This document shows positions 9,801 through 18,512 of a stretch of 64,000 bases of DNA, piece by piece. Both the position numbers and the translations under genes were made by a program. Location: the NCBI RefSeq assembly GCF_013388255.1, contig NZ_CP058215.1, positions 1 through 64,000 on the forward strand. Direction: 5' to 3'. This DNA is from Methanolobus zinderi (GTDB lineage: Archaea; Halobacteriota; Methanosarcinia; Methanosarcinales; Methanosarcinaceae). Below the pieces are notes generated by a model. That model made no database searches, had not been told where the DNA came from, and saw only the letters and a list, made by a program, of their open reading frames with translations. Within the stretch, counting starts at the first letter, position 1. Each line of letters starts with the position of its first letter.

Positions 9801-12349
9801 TCCGAAGAACTATCTTCCCATTCAAGCTGCACCTTAAGATCATTGATAGTATCGTTGATCAGGAAAGTTTCTTCGGAAGAAAATGGCATGGACAGAGAAT
9901 CCCGGAAAGTATAATCATATGGGGTGAAACCTTCCACACCATATTCTATATCAGATATATCATAATCACTCAGTTCCTGGGCAATCGTATTGTATATCTC
10001 ACTCAGATCGGAACTGTCAGGTGCATTATAGTACGCACCCCCGGTCTCAGATGCGATATGTCTGAGCAGTGCTTCATCAAGACTGCTTCCAAGACCGATG
10101 GTATAGATTGTGACACCATTGGAATTTGCAAACGCAATAGCATCTTCACCATCCCGATCATCTCCGGAATTCGTTTCTCCATCCGTGAGAACGATCATCA
10201 CTTTTCTGGCATCTGAACGGCCATGATTTATAAGAAGGTCATTAGCATCCGCCATCCCTTCACCCATTGCAGTCATACCGCCATCATCTATCGAGTCGAT
10301 AGCGCTTTTTACGGCAGCCTTGTTATCATATGAGTTCAGCAGTGTCATACCCATGTCCACCCTGCTTGAGCTAGCAAATGAAACGACTCCTGTCCCGGAA
10401 TTGGAAACAAGGTTATCGGTGAACTCTTTTGCAGCGTCCCTTGCATCAGTAATAGGCTGATCGGACATACTTCCCGAACGGTCAATCACAAGTACCACAT
10501 CAAGCGGAGTACCCGCATAATAGTCAGGATCCATACTTCCCGAACGATCAAGGACAAGCATGGCACTTGCCGCTGGTCTGGTGATAGGTAGTTCACCTTC
10601 CACGGAAATGATCGTTGTTATATTTACGAGATCACCTGATGTCACCGATGTGGGTTGTACACTCAGGTTAACACTCATAAAAGGTTCACTTTTGACACTG
10701 ATATTGGCGGATTGGTTAATGTCTCCACTAGTAGCTACAATAGTCGTGTTTCCTGAAACGTTGCCTTCAAAAATACCATATATCCTTCCTTCGGAATCGG
10801 TAGTGGCATTGATAAGGGTTGAATTGATCCCGTCGATTGTAAGAGTTCCGACCGTTGTATTGCTATTGTTGAACGTTACATTGATATCAGGCAGCGAATG
10901 ACCCCATTCATCCAGCGCAACAAGAGTGACAGTAGACTTGTGGTTGCCGTTTAAACCCTGTGACAAGACAGTATTCGGAACAGAATAAAAGTCCATCATG
11001 TAAAGTGGTCCGGCTGTAAAATTAAGTTCAGTGACATTGGTGAAATTCGTATATCCGGATTCATTCCTGTAAGTAGCTGTAACCGATAAAGATTCTATAT
11101 ACGGGGTGGGACCTACGATAGTGTTTGCCCGTCCCTGACTGTTCAGTGGTACCAATACCAGATTACCATCATCTGTTGTGAACCTGACCTGTTCCTTTAT
11201 CGGAGTTGTGAGTGGTATTATCGGATTGAGGAACTGGTCCACAGGACGGGCCGATAATGTATAACAATCCTCATTGTTCGAGAGAACATTTTCAGGACTG
11301 AAAGTAAGGAAAAGATCATCGATCCTATCTGCAAGACCGCTAATTGTGATATTCGACTGTAAAGTGGTGTTGATAACACTTATTTGTACTACATTGTTAC
11401 CAGCTCTTTTATCTGCTGTAAAGATATTCGCGAATTTACCATTGATATCTGTCAGGCCGCTGCTATGGGCAATAGAAGAAGAGTTGTACGTAACCGGACT
11501 ATTATAGATTGTGTTTGCAGGAGATATCACGGAGAAAGTGACATTGGAATCCTCTACGGGATTTTCGTAGACATCATAAACACTAACATAAATACTTGAA
11601 TTCGTGTTGACAGTATGATCGTCATCATATACAATCCTCAAAAGGGCGGGAGAGCCGGCTGTTATATTAATACAGGACATATTTGAAGCGGGACCGGCAG
11701 TTGAATTGATTGTAATGTTTCCCGCGATTGTGGAATTAAGACGCAGGGTTGAATTTTTGGATGAAGAGCCTGCATATGAGAATACTGTATCTGTTTTATT
11801 GACATCCAGCGATGTTGTATTGGAAGAGGATACAGTTGTATAAATATCCTGAATCGTATTTCCTGACTGATCTTTTATTATAATGTTCAAGTTGATGTTC
11901 TCATCCGGATCCACGTTACCGAAGATGTCCACCGGTGTGAATGTAATATTGGTGATATTACCGGCCTTATTTACTGAATGATCGGTTTCGACAAGTATTG
12001 AAGATATTTCAGATGGCAGAAACGTTACATTTGCAAGATCGTGTTCATTTCCTGTACTCGCATTAACGTGTGCAGTTCCTGTTGACGTGGAATTAAGAGT
12101 CACCTCTGCAATGCCCGAAGCATTTGTGACCGCAGAAGAAGAGTTAAGAATACCCATATCTGTTGTGAAATTTACTACAGTGTTGTTTACAGCCGTGCCG
12201 TTATCTGTAATAAGCACACTGATGCTGGCAGACTCACCTGCGTTACCCTGAATATCCGATGTCAGGAAGTCCAGATCCAGCGCCGAAGCTGAAATTGAAA
12301 ACAGAAGGGATAAAGCTAAGACGCATAATAATTTTTTCAGATTCCCCAT
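6821..12349 (-). CDS. Giant secreted VWA / beta-propeller / Ig-like protein, unit A
   Basis: 1842 residues. Start MGNLKKLL has a perfect ribosome site (GAGGTGAT) and a signal peptide (about 1-23). Residues 25-590 hold four or five Ig/invasin-like beta domains rich in N-glycosylation sequons. Around 595-605 a VWA begins (LVLDRSGSM), but a second, complete VWA with its own DRSGSM follows at 616-790, then a P/PPC-like beta domain (826-920). The helix and strand KKSAAKLSS...AGLALYSFE (about 923-958) seem to continue the first VWA. They are followed by another PPC-like domain, then eight W-[DN]-G-x-x-W-S repeats (1061-1455, probable propeller). The rest of a VWA (STMVIMTDGLDNAG near 1520) follows to 1605, then more beta domains. 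No C-terminal anchor or sorting signal is visible. Probable adhesin or pilus-tip protein; function inferred. Confidence 0.75.
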   Translation of the reverse strand: MGNLKKLLCVLALSLLFSISASALDLDFLTSDIQGNAGESASISVLITDNGTAVNNTVVNFTTDMGILNSSSAVTNASGIAEVTLNSTSTGTAHVNASTGNEHDLANVTFLPSEISSILVETDHSVNKAGNITNITFTPVDIFGNVDPDENINLNIIIKDQSGNTIQDIYTTVSSSNTTSLDVNKTDTVFSYAGSSSKNSTLRLNSTIAGNITINSTAGPASNMSCINITAGSPALLRIVYDDDHTVNTNSSIYVSVYDVYENPVEDSNVTFSVISPANTIYNSPVTYNSSSIAHSSGLTDINGKFANIFTADKRAGNNVVQISVINTTLQSNITISGLADRIDDLFLTFSPENVLSNNEDCYTLSARPVDQFLNPIIPLTTPIKEQVRFTTDDGNLVLVPLNSQGRANTIVGPTPYIESLSVTATYRNESGYTNFTNVTELNFTAGPLYMMDFYSVPNTVLSQGLNGNHKSTVTLVALDEWGHSLPDINVTFNNSNTTVGTLTIDGINSTLINATTDSEGRIYGIFEGNVSGNTTIVATSGDINQSANISVKSEPFMSVNLSVQPTSVTSGDLVNITTIISVEGELPITRPAASAMLVLDRSGSMDPDYYAGTPLDVVLVIDRSGSMSDQPITDARDAAKEFTDNLVSNSGTGVVSFASSSRVDMGMTLLNSYDNKAAVKSAIDSIDDGGMTAMGEGMADANDLLINHGRSDARKVMIVLTDGETNSGDDRDGEDAIAFANSNGVTIYTIGLGSSLDEALLRHIASETGGAYYNAPDSSDLSEIYNTIAQELSDYDISDIEYGVEGFTPYDYTFRDSLSMPFSSEETFLINDTINDLKVQLEWEDSSSDLDLQLTSPSGIIYGISDNTTGYYPVSDTSEYIWIQPLSYLYPDNDYDSVEKGIWTIRVTGSGTGTENFNIATYIDKKSAAKLSSHAFMSSFDESRGDTAGLALYSFENEITSDNQTSYVFDNSSWVGYFTPEIGGFYTFNISWEDASLMDVDLYDGMDVLSSSNGTAACGVSSMLSAGDTYYIDISKGAGALTDTRFTINVSTSEPDTVMTAYYDSSGGGGTPKFRTWNGLEWSVEQSANYIGGSPYYVVLESSPLNSEIIMGTADSNNDVNVQVWDGSSWSGVNQLTGNLDSYERRGFDIKYEQLSGDAVVAYMDKNIDDGVPQYRVWDGSSWSSDAAVDGSIPGAGDIGWVRLEAKPGSDEMVLVALDDERDIRAQVWDGDSWSNTVLITNDARATSYQCFDVVYEQGTGRAIVAWADRGTDTVRYRIWDGNSWSTASDMYVPDNRVYWIKMAADPNSNDILLAAEDNAYDVNVLSWNGSAWSAPVQIGNDVPEYSRRSVDVTFEQSNGKGIVVWANRNSVPEYRTWNGSSWSDESLASDSGSSGYVRWVQLTPDPESNDVFLMTSDWNNDLNIQKWDGSSWSIVTEVETSSTRYYECFDIVFSNKDDTPVSTPVSWSEWGASVTSTLENDSLSHLENAIDTMTADGLTAIDEGMYASNNELSLVDGNSTMVIMTDGLDNAGYHSLLEEAYRAKENDTVIYTVGFGNNEYEVDPVLAEVAEITGGEYYFAPNSSVLKDIFTGIASQITNFSAGGPVLDIHVPHNYITSSSAAKATYISGSSNSTTGNATLFMAPTAPATGNAEPTITTSGNSSSLEWQLPNMGPGDKWGVWYQMRVDGAGYVPIIMPTSTVTYTDLGGENITVYIPSGGSASVGGGGANVLSYSLGTFEMAPDRSIMRIGNTANIGLTLLDTLDNSSFAYVHLYSNIGYFENYENPINVTVVGSDTVDFTSINAGKACITAYAYNVNNVSDVLIARDEIYVRPKGMISIS

Positions 12350-12601
12350 GAAATCACCTCTAAACCACCCATTGTCACTAAGCCGGACATTATGCGGGAA
12401 CTATTCAGACCGACTATGACATTCAGAACAAGTATATAATATTACCAATATAAGTTATTTATTATACAAAATTGTGAAATCTGTAGTCCAGATAAAGATT
12501 AGAGACACCAGCTAAATTCCTTATACTGCTGTACAAAATAAATAAATAAGTCCTGCAGGATAATATATATATTATTGCATAATAACCATATTATATAATA
12601 A
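12350..12601. promoter_or_regulatory. Divergent promoter region between unit A giant gene and unit B operon
   Basis: 252 bases of AT-rich DNA between the two divergent starts. On the + side, TATA-like TAATATATAT near 12561-12570 lies about 35 bases before the ATG at 12602, with no ribosome site, suggesting a very short leader. On the - side, candidate boxes lie in the AT-rich stretch 12430-12465, and GAGGTGAT just before 12349 is the ribosome site of the giant gene. Exact starts cannot be fixed from sequence. Confidence 0.4.
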
Positions 12602-13099
12602 ATGATCATTCCATGGAAAATGAATATGGATAATGAAGGACAAATGCACATCGACTACCTGATCGGAATCTCAATATTCCTTATGGGTATCGTTTTTGTT
12701 TTCACTTATACTACAGGACTGTTCACCCCCTTCCAATCCAATTCAGACGAAGTCACATTAATAGCTGACAGAATATCAACAAATATAATAGAACAAAACA
12801 TGAGTGCCGGTGACCCACTGACAACAAACCTTCTTAATGGCACGAAAGTAGATGATTTTTTCAACAACTCAAACAGCAATTATGAAGGCGTTATCAATTA
12901 CTATGGAATGAACAGTTCTTACCTTCGATATGAGTTCAATATTACTTTGCAGAACATAACTGCGGGCACTCTCGATTACTCAACTGGCAAGCCATTACCG
13001 ATGCAGGGAAATATCGGTCAGACTAAAAGAATCGTACTGGTCCGAAATCAAAACACGGGTGATGAAGTCCGGGCGATCTTAGCTGTGAGGGTGTGGTAA
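12602..13099 (+). CDS. Pilin-like secreted protein, unit B, module 1, class alpha
   Basis: A 165-residue protein containing NEGQMHIDYLIGISIF, so G before Q and D five residues on, as in the other alpha proteins (3699, 17547), but half their length. Helix about residues 20-40, ending YTTGLFTPF. Internal ATGs at 12620 and 12626 would shorten the head to a more typical size. It is the first gene of unit B; the matching unit A gene should lie just left of the window. It ends VRVW, as the other alpha proteins end V-x-V-W-Q. Confidence 0.68.
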   Translation: MIIPWKMNMDNEGQMHIDYLIGISIFLMGIVFVFTYTTGLFTPFQSNSDEVTLIADRISTNIIEQNMSAGDPLTTNLLNGTKVDDFFNNSNSNYEGVINYYGMNSSYLRYEFNITLQNITAGTLDYSTGKPLPMQGNIGQTKRIVLVRNQNTGDEVRAILAVRVW

Positions 13100-13121
13100 T
13101 CTGAAAGATGATAAAGGACAA

Positions 13122-13715
13122 TTGAACATCAGATCTGACCAAAAGGCACAGCTACATACCCTGGAAGCTTTAATGACTCTTATAATCATCACAGGGATCA
13201 TAGTATTCACTGTCCAGGCAACTTCACTTACTCCCCTCACGTCCTCAACTGCAAATGCACACATAGAAGCACAGCTCCAGATCCTGGGACAGGATATGCT
13301 GAATGTACTTGATCGATCACAATCGGGACAGAGTTCAGGTCTTAAGGAGGATATATTGAACTGGAATGGGGAGAGATACATATGGAATTCCACAGCATAT
13401 GTATCAGAGAACAATAACACCCTTACGAACAGTACAACTGCCGATCTGCTGAAAAATGTAATCGTTCCCAAAGGTATAGCACACAATGTTGAATTCACCA
13501 TGGTAAACGATGCAGGGTCTGTGGTCACTCTGCCCTACATCTATAATGGTGAGCCATCGGACAATGCCGTGGTCGTGTCCAGAAGAGTGTTATTATCAGA
13601 CTCAGACATCACGGACCCAACCCAATTCAGGTCCTATACGGGTATACCTGACACTGATACGAGTACCGATTTCTACAACCTTATTGACGTGAAGATGACT
13701 CTGTGGCGAATGTAA
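13122..13715 (+). CDS. Pilin-like secreted protein, unit B, module 1, class beta
   Basis: A 197-residue protein if it starts at the TTG at 13122 (IRSDQKAQLHTLEALMTL follows). No ATG is available; the frame stays open upstream to 13089, and a CTG at 13101 would give LKDDKGQLN, like the head of the gamma genes, so the start is uncertain. Helix about residues 15-35, ending VQATSLTPLTSSTANAHIEAQL, close to remembered haloarchaeal DUF7288 proteins. The C-terminus (VKMTLWRM) matches the other beta genes (VRMTAWKV). Confidence 0.65.
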   Translation: MNIRSDQKAQLHTLEALMTLIIITGIIVFTVQATSLTPLTSSTANAHIEAQLQILGQDMLNVLDRSQSGQSSGLKEDILNWNGERYIWNSTAYVSENNNTLTNSTTADLLKNVIVPKGIAHNVEFTMVNDAGSVVTLPYIYNGEPSDNAVVVSRRVLLSDSDITDPTQFRSYTGIPDTDTSTDFYNLIDVKMTLWRM

Positions 13716-13730
13716 GATACAGGTGTTGAC

Positions 13731-14588
13731 ATGAAAAAGATGAATGAAGCAGGACAGATAATATTAATTGCCGGTTTTATTATCGGAATAGGCATAGTAG
13801 TCCTTACAATCATGCTCAACAACATCGTATATGCAAGCAACACAGCTTCAGAGTCAAGTATTGAGACAAATGTCTTTGATTATTCCAATGTTGTAAAGAC
13901 CACCACCGAGGCCTATGAAAAAGCATATGTTGACGCAAGGAACGGATCGTCAATAGATGGTAATAAATTCAATTCATATATGACAAATTATTCAGAGAGG
14001 ATGGTCAAAAGTTATTCACTGTCAGGGTTTATATTCTCTCTGGAAAATGATACATTACAGGATGCATATTTTACTGAAAACGGCCTTGCTGACGGTAATG
14101 ATGACTGGGTTGTCATTGAGAGAGTAAATAACACAGACAGTTTTCTGCTATCCATACCCAATTCATCTAATCTGGGAAATGAATCTAACAAGTTTGTAAT
14201 TGAAATTAATAATCAGTCCAGCAGCATCTGGTCAGCCACAATGTTCAATTCAAGTGGTAATATCAACCTCACTATATACAATAGTAGTTCTATACTGAAG
14301 TCGGAGAATAGTTCTTTCAGTGAGATAAATATCACAGGCAATGAAATTGATGGAATAAACTCCAATCTTCATTTCAATAGCCAGACAGCAAATCAAACTT
14401 ACACTATCAAATTCATAAACGGCAGCCAGGCCATGGGAACGTTTATGATATCAGGTGATCTCGTAAACGGAGATCCGTTCTACATTGAAAGGGTTAATGT
14501 TGTCAACAGTACAATTAAACTGAACAAGAACGGACACCTGGAGATCAATACAACAATACCTGTAACACTACCGAAGGGACAGATATGA
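13731..14588 (+). CDS. Pilin-like secreted protein, unit B, module 1, class gamma
   Basis: A 285-residue protein, the unit B version of the gene at position 1: MKKMNEAGQIILIAGF against MKKLDDSAQLLLIAGF, both continuing TIMLNN[IV][VI]YASN. Class III signal with helix at about residues 9-30, then a sequon-rich secreted domain. A GGTG ribosome site precedes the ATG, and the stop overlaps the next start by ATGA. Protein identity to the unit A copy is clear all along, but silent positions have diverged, unlike parts of the giant genes. Confidence 0.7.
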   Translation: MKKMNEAGQIILIAGFIIGIGIVVLTIMLNNIVYASNTASESSIETNVFDYSNVVKTTTEAYEKAYVDARNGSSIDGNKFNSYMTNYSERMVKSYSLSGFIFSLENDTLQDAYFTENGLADGNDDWVVIERVNNTDSFLLSIPNSSNLGNESNKFVIEINNQSSSIWSATMFNSSGNINLTIYNSSSILKSENSSFSEINITGNEIDGINSNLHFNSQTANQTYTIKFINGSQAMGTFMISGDLVNGDPFYIERVNVVNSTIKLNKNGHLEINTTIPVTLPKGQI

Positions 14589-15061
14589 TCCGGCAATTCA
14601 GAGATGATGAGAAAGCAGTATCCGTTTCAGTGGGTTTTGTATTGACCCTGTCAATTACTGTGATCACTATGGTAGTCGTGATCAGTTCTTTTTACACAAT
14701 GATGGACCGTGCCGAACAGACTGTCATGCGTGATGAGTTCGAGATACATGGCAACGACATGGCATTGCAGATATCAAACATTGATACCGCCGTACAGATA
14801 AGCAGAAATGCAGGAGGGGAAGTCGGCAGTTTTTTCTTCATCCTGCCACTTCCCGATGAAATTGCCGGCCAGCAATATTCGGTGGAGTTATCGAATCAGA
14901 CAAATGAGATCATATTCGAATCCCACGGGAAGTACGCTACAAGAGTTAAAGTGCCCTATAAAGTGCATGAAACCGAAGTTGAATCCGTCAAATTGTACAG
15001 CGGATCGAACGAATTCATATTACACTATGATCCAGCCTCAAACATGATCAGAATAGACTAA
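14585..15061 (+). CDS. Pilin-like secreted protein, unit B, module 1, class delta
   Basis: A 158-residue homologue of 876-1349. Head DDEKAVSVSVGFVLTL, helix about residues 11-36, then MMDRAEQTVMRDEFEIHGNDMA and LPDEIAGQQYSVEL. Same overlap and gene order as in unit A. The soluble part is small and beta-rich, without catalytic motifs. Minor-pilin role inferred from the head and the operon. Confidence 0.7.
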   Translation: MIRQFRDDEKAVSVSVGFVLTLSITVITMVVVISSFYTMMDRAEQTVMRDEFEIHGNDMALQISNIDTAVQISRNAGGEVGSFFFILPLPDEIAGQQYSVELSNQTNEIIFESHGKYATRVKVPYKVHETEVESVKLYSGSNEFILHYDPASNMIRID

Positions 15062-15076
15062 GTACCGGAGAGTTGC

Positions 15077-15850
15077 ATGAAAGGAAATCTTACAAAATCA
15101 GATGCCGCAGTATCAGAAGTGGTGGACTACAGCATCATTTTGGGCATCATAATTCTTGCAACCGGTATCATCATCGTAGCCGGAGTACCCATGCTGGAAG
15201 ACATGCAGGATGCCAGACATTCGGAGAATATAGGGCAGAGCTTTGAAGTTCTGGCCCTGAACATGAATAAGGTGGTATTCGGAAATGCTCCATCCCAGTC
15301 AGTAGAACTAAAAATGTACGGAGGTGCCTTGTCTGTGGCCGGGGACAATTACATGAGTATTGATATTCAGGTATGGAATTCCTCTGCAAATGCTTATGAA
15401 ATCCAGTCTGCTGTTGGTCTCGAAATAAAAGATATAGAAAATAGTTATCATAACACCAATATTTCTTATGAGAACACAGGCGTATGGGCAAAATATGAGG
15501 ATGGAGGATCAGTGATGATATCTGAGCCACGTTTTACCTATGCGAACAACGTCATGGTGATACCCATTGCTAAGATCGATGGTCGTGAATCCCTGTCAGG
15601 TTCCGGGCTTGTCAGTGTAACCGCTGACGGCGGTGGGAGAAGGATCTACAGATACGAGAATGTCTCACAAATGAACATATCAGTTACAAGCGACTATTTC
15701 GAAGCCTGGGGAAGATACCTTAATAAAAGCCTGGAAATGCCAGTAGTCATGCTGGATAGCAATAACAGAACTGTGAACTGCAGCAAGAATTACCTTATAA
15801 ATATTGATGTATACGTGATTGATTCACCAATGAAGGTTACAATAGATTGA
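15077..15850 (+). CDS. Pilin-like secreted protein, unit B, module 1, class epsilon
   Basis: A 257-residue homologue of 1357-2151. Head KSDAAVSEVVDYSIIL, helix at about residues 15-37, then VPMLEDMQDARHSENIGQSF and the class motif APSQSVELKMYGG. A GGAGA ribosome site lies seven bases before the ATG. Single membrane segment, rest extracellular with many sequons. The next gene begins 12 bases after its stop. Confidence 0.7.
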   Translation: MKGNLTKSDAAVSEVVDYSIILGIIILATGIIIVAGVPMLEDMQDARHSENIGQSFEVLALNMNKVVFGNAPSQSVELKMYGGALSVAGDNYMSIDIQVWNSSANAYEIQSAVGLEIKDIENSYHNTNISYENTGVWAKYEDGGSVMISEPRFTYANNVMVIPIAKIDGRESLSGSGLVSVTADGGGRRIYRYENVSQMNISVTSDYFEAWGRYLNKSLEMPVVMLDSNNRTVNCSKNYLINIDVYVIDSPMKVTID

Positions 15851-15862
15851 TAAAACGAAGGG

Positions 15863-17381
15863 GTGGAGAATTTGAAAAATGTCTGGAGAAGTGATCTGGC
15901 GGTTTCATCCGTCATCGGTATCTCAATAATACTTGCAATTAGCCTGTTATCCATAGGCCTTATGCTTCTGTACACATCACCTGTGATAAGTGAAACACAG
16001 GAGATGGCCAAATCCCAGAAAATCGAGCAGGCATTTACAGTTCTGGACTCAAGGACAAGCAAAGCATCGCTCGGAGAATCGCCTCTTCAGACAACCTCAC
16101 TTTCCCTAATGGGAGAAAACGTAGAAGTGCAGGGTAACAGTGATTCCTATAATGAGAGTCGGATGATGATCATATTTCTGTCCTCCGATTCATCATGGTA
16201 CAGTAGTTTCTACCCGCAGCGTGGAACATGGGGTTCATGGAAGAACTATGACCACTATCCGGATTTTTCAGGACTTAATGCTTCAATGGGAACGGTGAGA
16301 TACTATTCGGGAGACAGGGTGATAGCATATGAAGGAGGAGGAGTCTGGTCCAGATATTCGGACGGAGGAACAATTATGATATCCCCCCCCTGAGTTCCAT
16401 TATAATGGAGAGACCATGACCCTGCCCATTGTGAAGGTCAATGGGAATGACTCCGTCGGAGGAAGTTCCGATGTTAATATCAAAGTAAGATCTTCAAACA
16501 CACCTGTCATTCTATACCCGAATACAAGCAGTAATATTAATTTCACCAATCCCCTGGAATGCAATAAGATCCTGATATACATCAACAGCGAATTCTACGA
16601 CGGCTGGGCAGAATATGCGGAAAGCCTTACTTCTACTAATGCAATTGTGGATCACGGGAACAAGACAGCTATCGTTGAAATGGACACAGAGCCCAATATG
16701 GGAACGTTTCCCATGTCGTATTCTTTTGACATTCCAGCTTTGAACCACACTAACACCACACCATTCCATAACTTTTCTTTCTATTTTTATGTTGATGGAG
16801 ATGCAAGCTTCTTTGTTTCTTCTGGAATGACAATAACTGCCACATCAGGAACAAAAAGGCTTGTATATAGCTTTGATAAGGATGGAAAAGACAACATAAT
16901 ACTGTCCAAAGCCAAGGGTGTAGATTATTCGAATTACGCGATAGAATACACAGATAGCTCTGCAGGAATTAGCGAAATATGGGAAACGAATTCCACTAGC
17001 AATTTTAGTGTCAATTCATTCCATTCTGGCAGTATAAAGTATGCAAATAGCACTGTAGACCTTATCAGTGATTCGTACCTTATGGATTACAATAGCATTG
17101 GAACAGCCTCATCATGGGGTTCCGTCAGCTCTTACTCAACAACACCAAACATAAATATATCATATGTTAACGCAAACAGTACTCAGTCACTGAACAACAT
17201 TACCCAGCACTATATGAGGCTCATGGCACAGGACGGCACTATCGAATGTAGCTGGGATCAAAAGAGTAATGAAAAAATAGAGATTGATAGCTCCACATAT
17301 ACTCTTAATTATGACGCAGGTGGTGCAATACTCACTTATATGCACATCACGAATAACGAACTTGATGTAAATATAGAATAA
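15863..17381 (+). pseudogene. Large pilin-like gene of unit B, second class epsilon, interrupted by a poly-C frameshift
   Basis: Homologue of the intact 478-residue gene 2166-3602, but split into 15863-16393 and a second frame running to 17381. The break is a run of eight C at 16383-16390; seven C would read MISPPEFHYNGET as in unit A. The downstream half keeps full coding quality and matches the unit A protein to its end (NNELDVNIE), so the lesion is recent, a sequencing or assembly slip, or a phase-variable tract. The annotated start is GTG at 15863; a TTG at 15872 aligns better with the unit A start (MKNVWRSDLAVSSVIG). Helix near residues 10-35. Six downstream genes in the unit remain intact. 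Confidence 0.7.
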
Positions 17382-17516
17382 ACATTTCCTGCCATTTATT
17401 TTCTACAATATTTTTTTGTAAAGTTTAGTTAGCGTCGCTGTTATACAAAATCAAATAAAATCAAGCGTGTAACAAATACTTTTTTTCTACAAACATGTAA
17501 TAAAAAGCAAACAGTT

Positions 17517-17526
17517 TTTATATTAA
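17517..17526 (+). promoter_or_regulatory. TATA box for module 2 of unit B, probably leaderless
   Basis: TTTATATTAA centred about 26 bases before the ATG at 17547, with no ribosome site between. Identical in sequence and nearly in spacing to 3667-3676 although the rest of the two gaps differs, which supports function. It gives module 2 a promoter separate from module 1. Confidence 0.55.
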
Positions 17527-17546
17527 ATACTCTATATATAAATCCA

Positions 17547-18512
17547 ATGATAAATGAGGAAGGACAGATCGCAGTAGATTTTCTTCTGGGGATATCATTA
17601 TTCCTTATTGCCCTTATGTTCGTAGTTCAGTTCATCCCCGGTTTATTCATGTCGGGTTCGGCAGGCGAGAGTAGCCTTGATTATACGGCTTATCGTACGG
17701 CGACCATTCTCACTGAAGATCCTGGCTGGTGGGGCAACAGCACTTCCAGCAGTACGGACTGGGAGTCCCACACTAACGACATTATGAGAATCGGCCTTGC
17801 GGTGGATGACGACAACAGTTCAAAATCAACAAACAGGCCGAACATAATCTCAAGAGATAAGATCATTGCCATGATGCAGGTCAACGAGAGCATTTTTGTA
17901 GACAGGCTTGGTCTCTATGATAACGTCAATGATGCTGTTTTCTCATATGGTTACAATATCTCTATTATAAAGGATAAACAGTACCTTTCAATAAATAATA
18001 CTGCGATCACCAGAGGAGACCCCGCACCACCTGACAGGGAAACATCAAGAATCACACGTCTTATGCTTGTGGAAACAGGGAGAGTGGCCTATATCAATGC
18101 CACAGAACTGACAACAAACCTCACACTGCCTTCCAATACATCCCTGATCAATGTAAGGGGACCATTAAGCGAGAACATTACAATCCAACTCGGTCAGTTC
18201 GATATCAACGGAACGAACCCTTCCTTAAAATATGTGAAACTGAACGGAAGTACATTAACCACATCCGCAGACTATACCGTATATGAAAAAAATGGTGCGA
18301 CGCGTTCATCTCCCGGAAGTTCACTGGACACTGATGATGTACTGTGTCTCGATTTCAATTCAAGCCTTTTTGAATACAATCAGACTTACAGTTTAGAGCT
18401 TACTTTCAGTGATATAAGATTCACCCGGTCTGCACCTCCGTACTTTGAGTTTACAGAGAACTGCGAACCACTCTATGAACCTGCATATCTTAACGTGGAG
18501 GTCTGGCAATGA
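17547..18512 (+). CDS. Pilin-like secreted protein, unit B, module 2, class alpha
   Basis: A 321-residue homologue of 3699-4673. Head INEEGQIAVDFLLGISL (G-Q with D at +5), helix about residues 8-31, then FIPGLFMSGSAGESSLDY. The extracellular part keeps the same W-rich segment (DPGWWGNST) and C-terminus (YLNVEVWQ). First gene of an overlapped five-gene set. Class III signal processing by a PibD/FlaK-type peptidase is expected but no such peptidase is in the window. Confidence 0.72.
   Translation: MINEEGQIAVDFLLGISLFLIALMFVVQFIPGLFMSGSAGESSLDYTAYRTATILTEDPGWWGNSTSSSTDWESHTNDIMRIGLAVDDDNSSKSTNRPNIISRDKIIAMMQVNESIFVDRLGLYDNVNDAVFSYGYNISIIKDKQYLSINNTAITRGDPAPPDRETSRITRLMLVETGRVAYINATELTTNLTLPSNTSLINVRGPLSENITIQLGQFDINGTNPSLKYVKLNGSTLTTSADYTVYEKNGATRSSPGSSLDTDDVLCLDFNSSLFEYNQTYSLELTFSDIRFTRSAPPYFEFTENCEPLYEPAYLNVEVWQ

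Noticed and set aside
7092-11599. Many + strand open frames of 60-140 codons inside the giant gene
   Set aside because: They lie antisense to a continuous 1842-codon gene with clear domains and have no ribosome sites; shadows.
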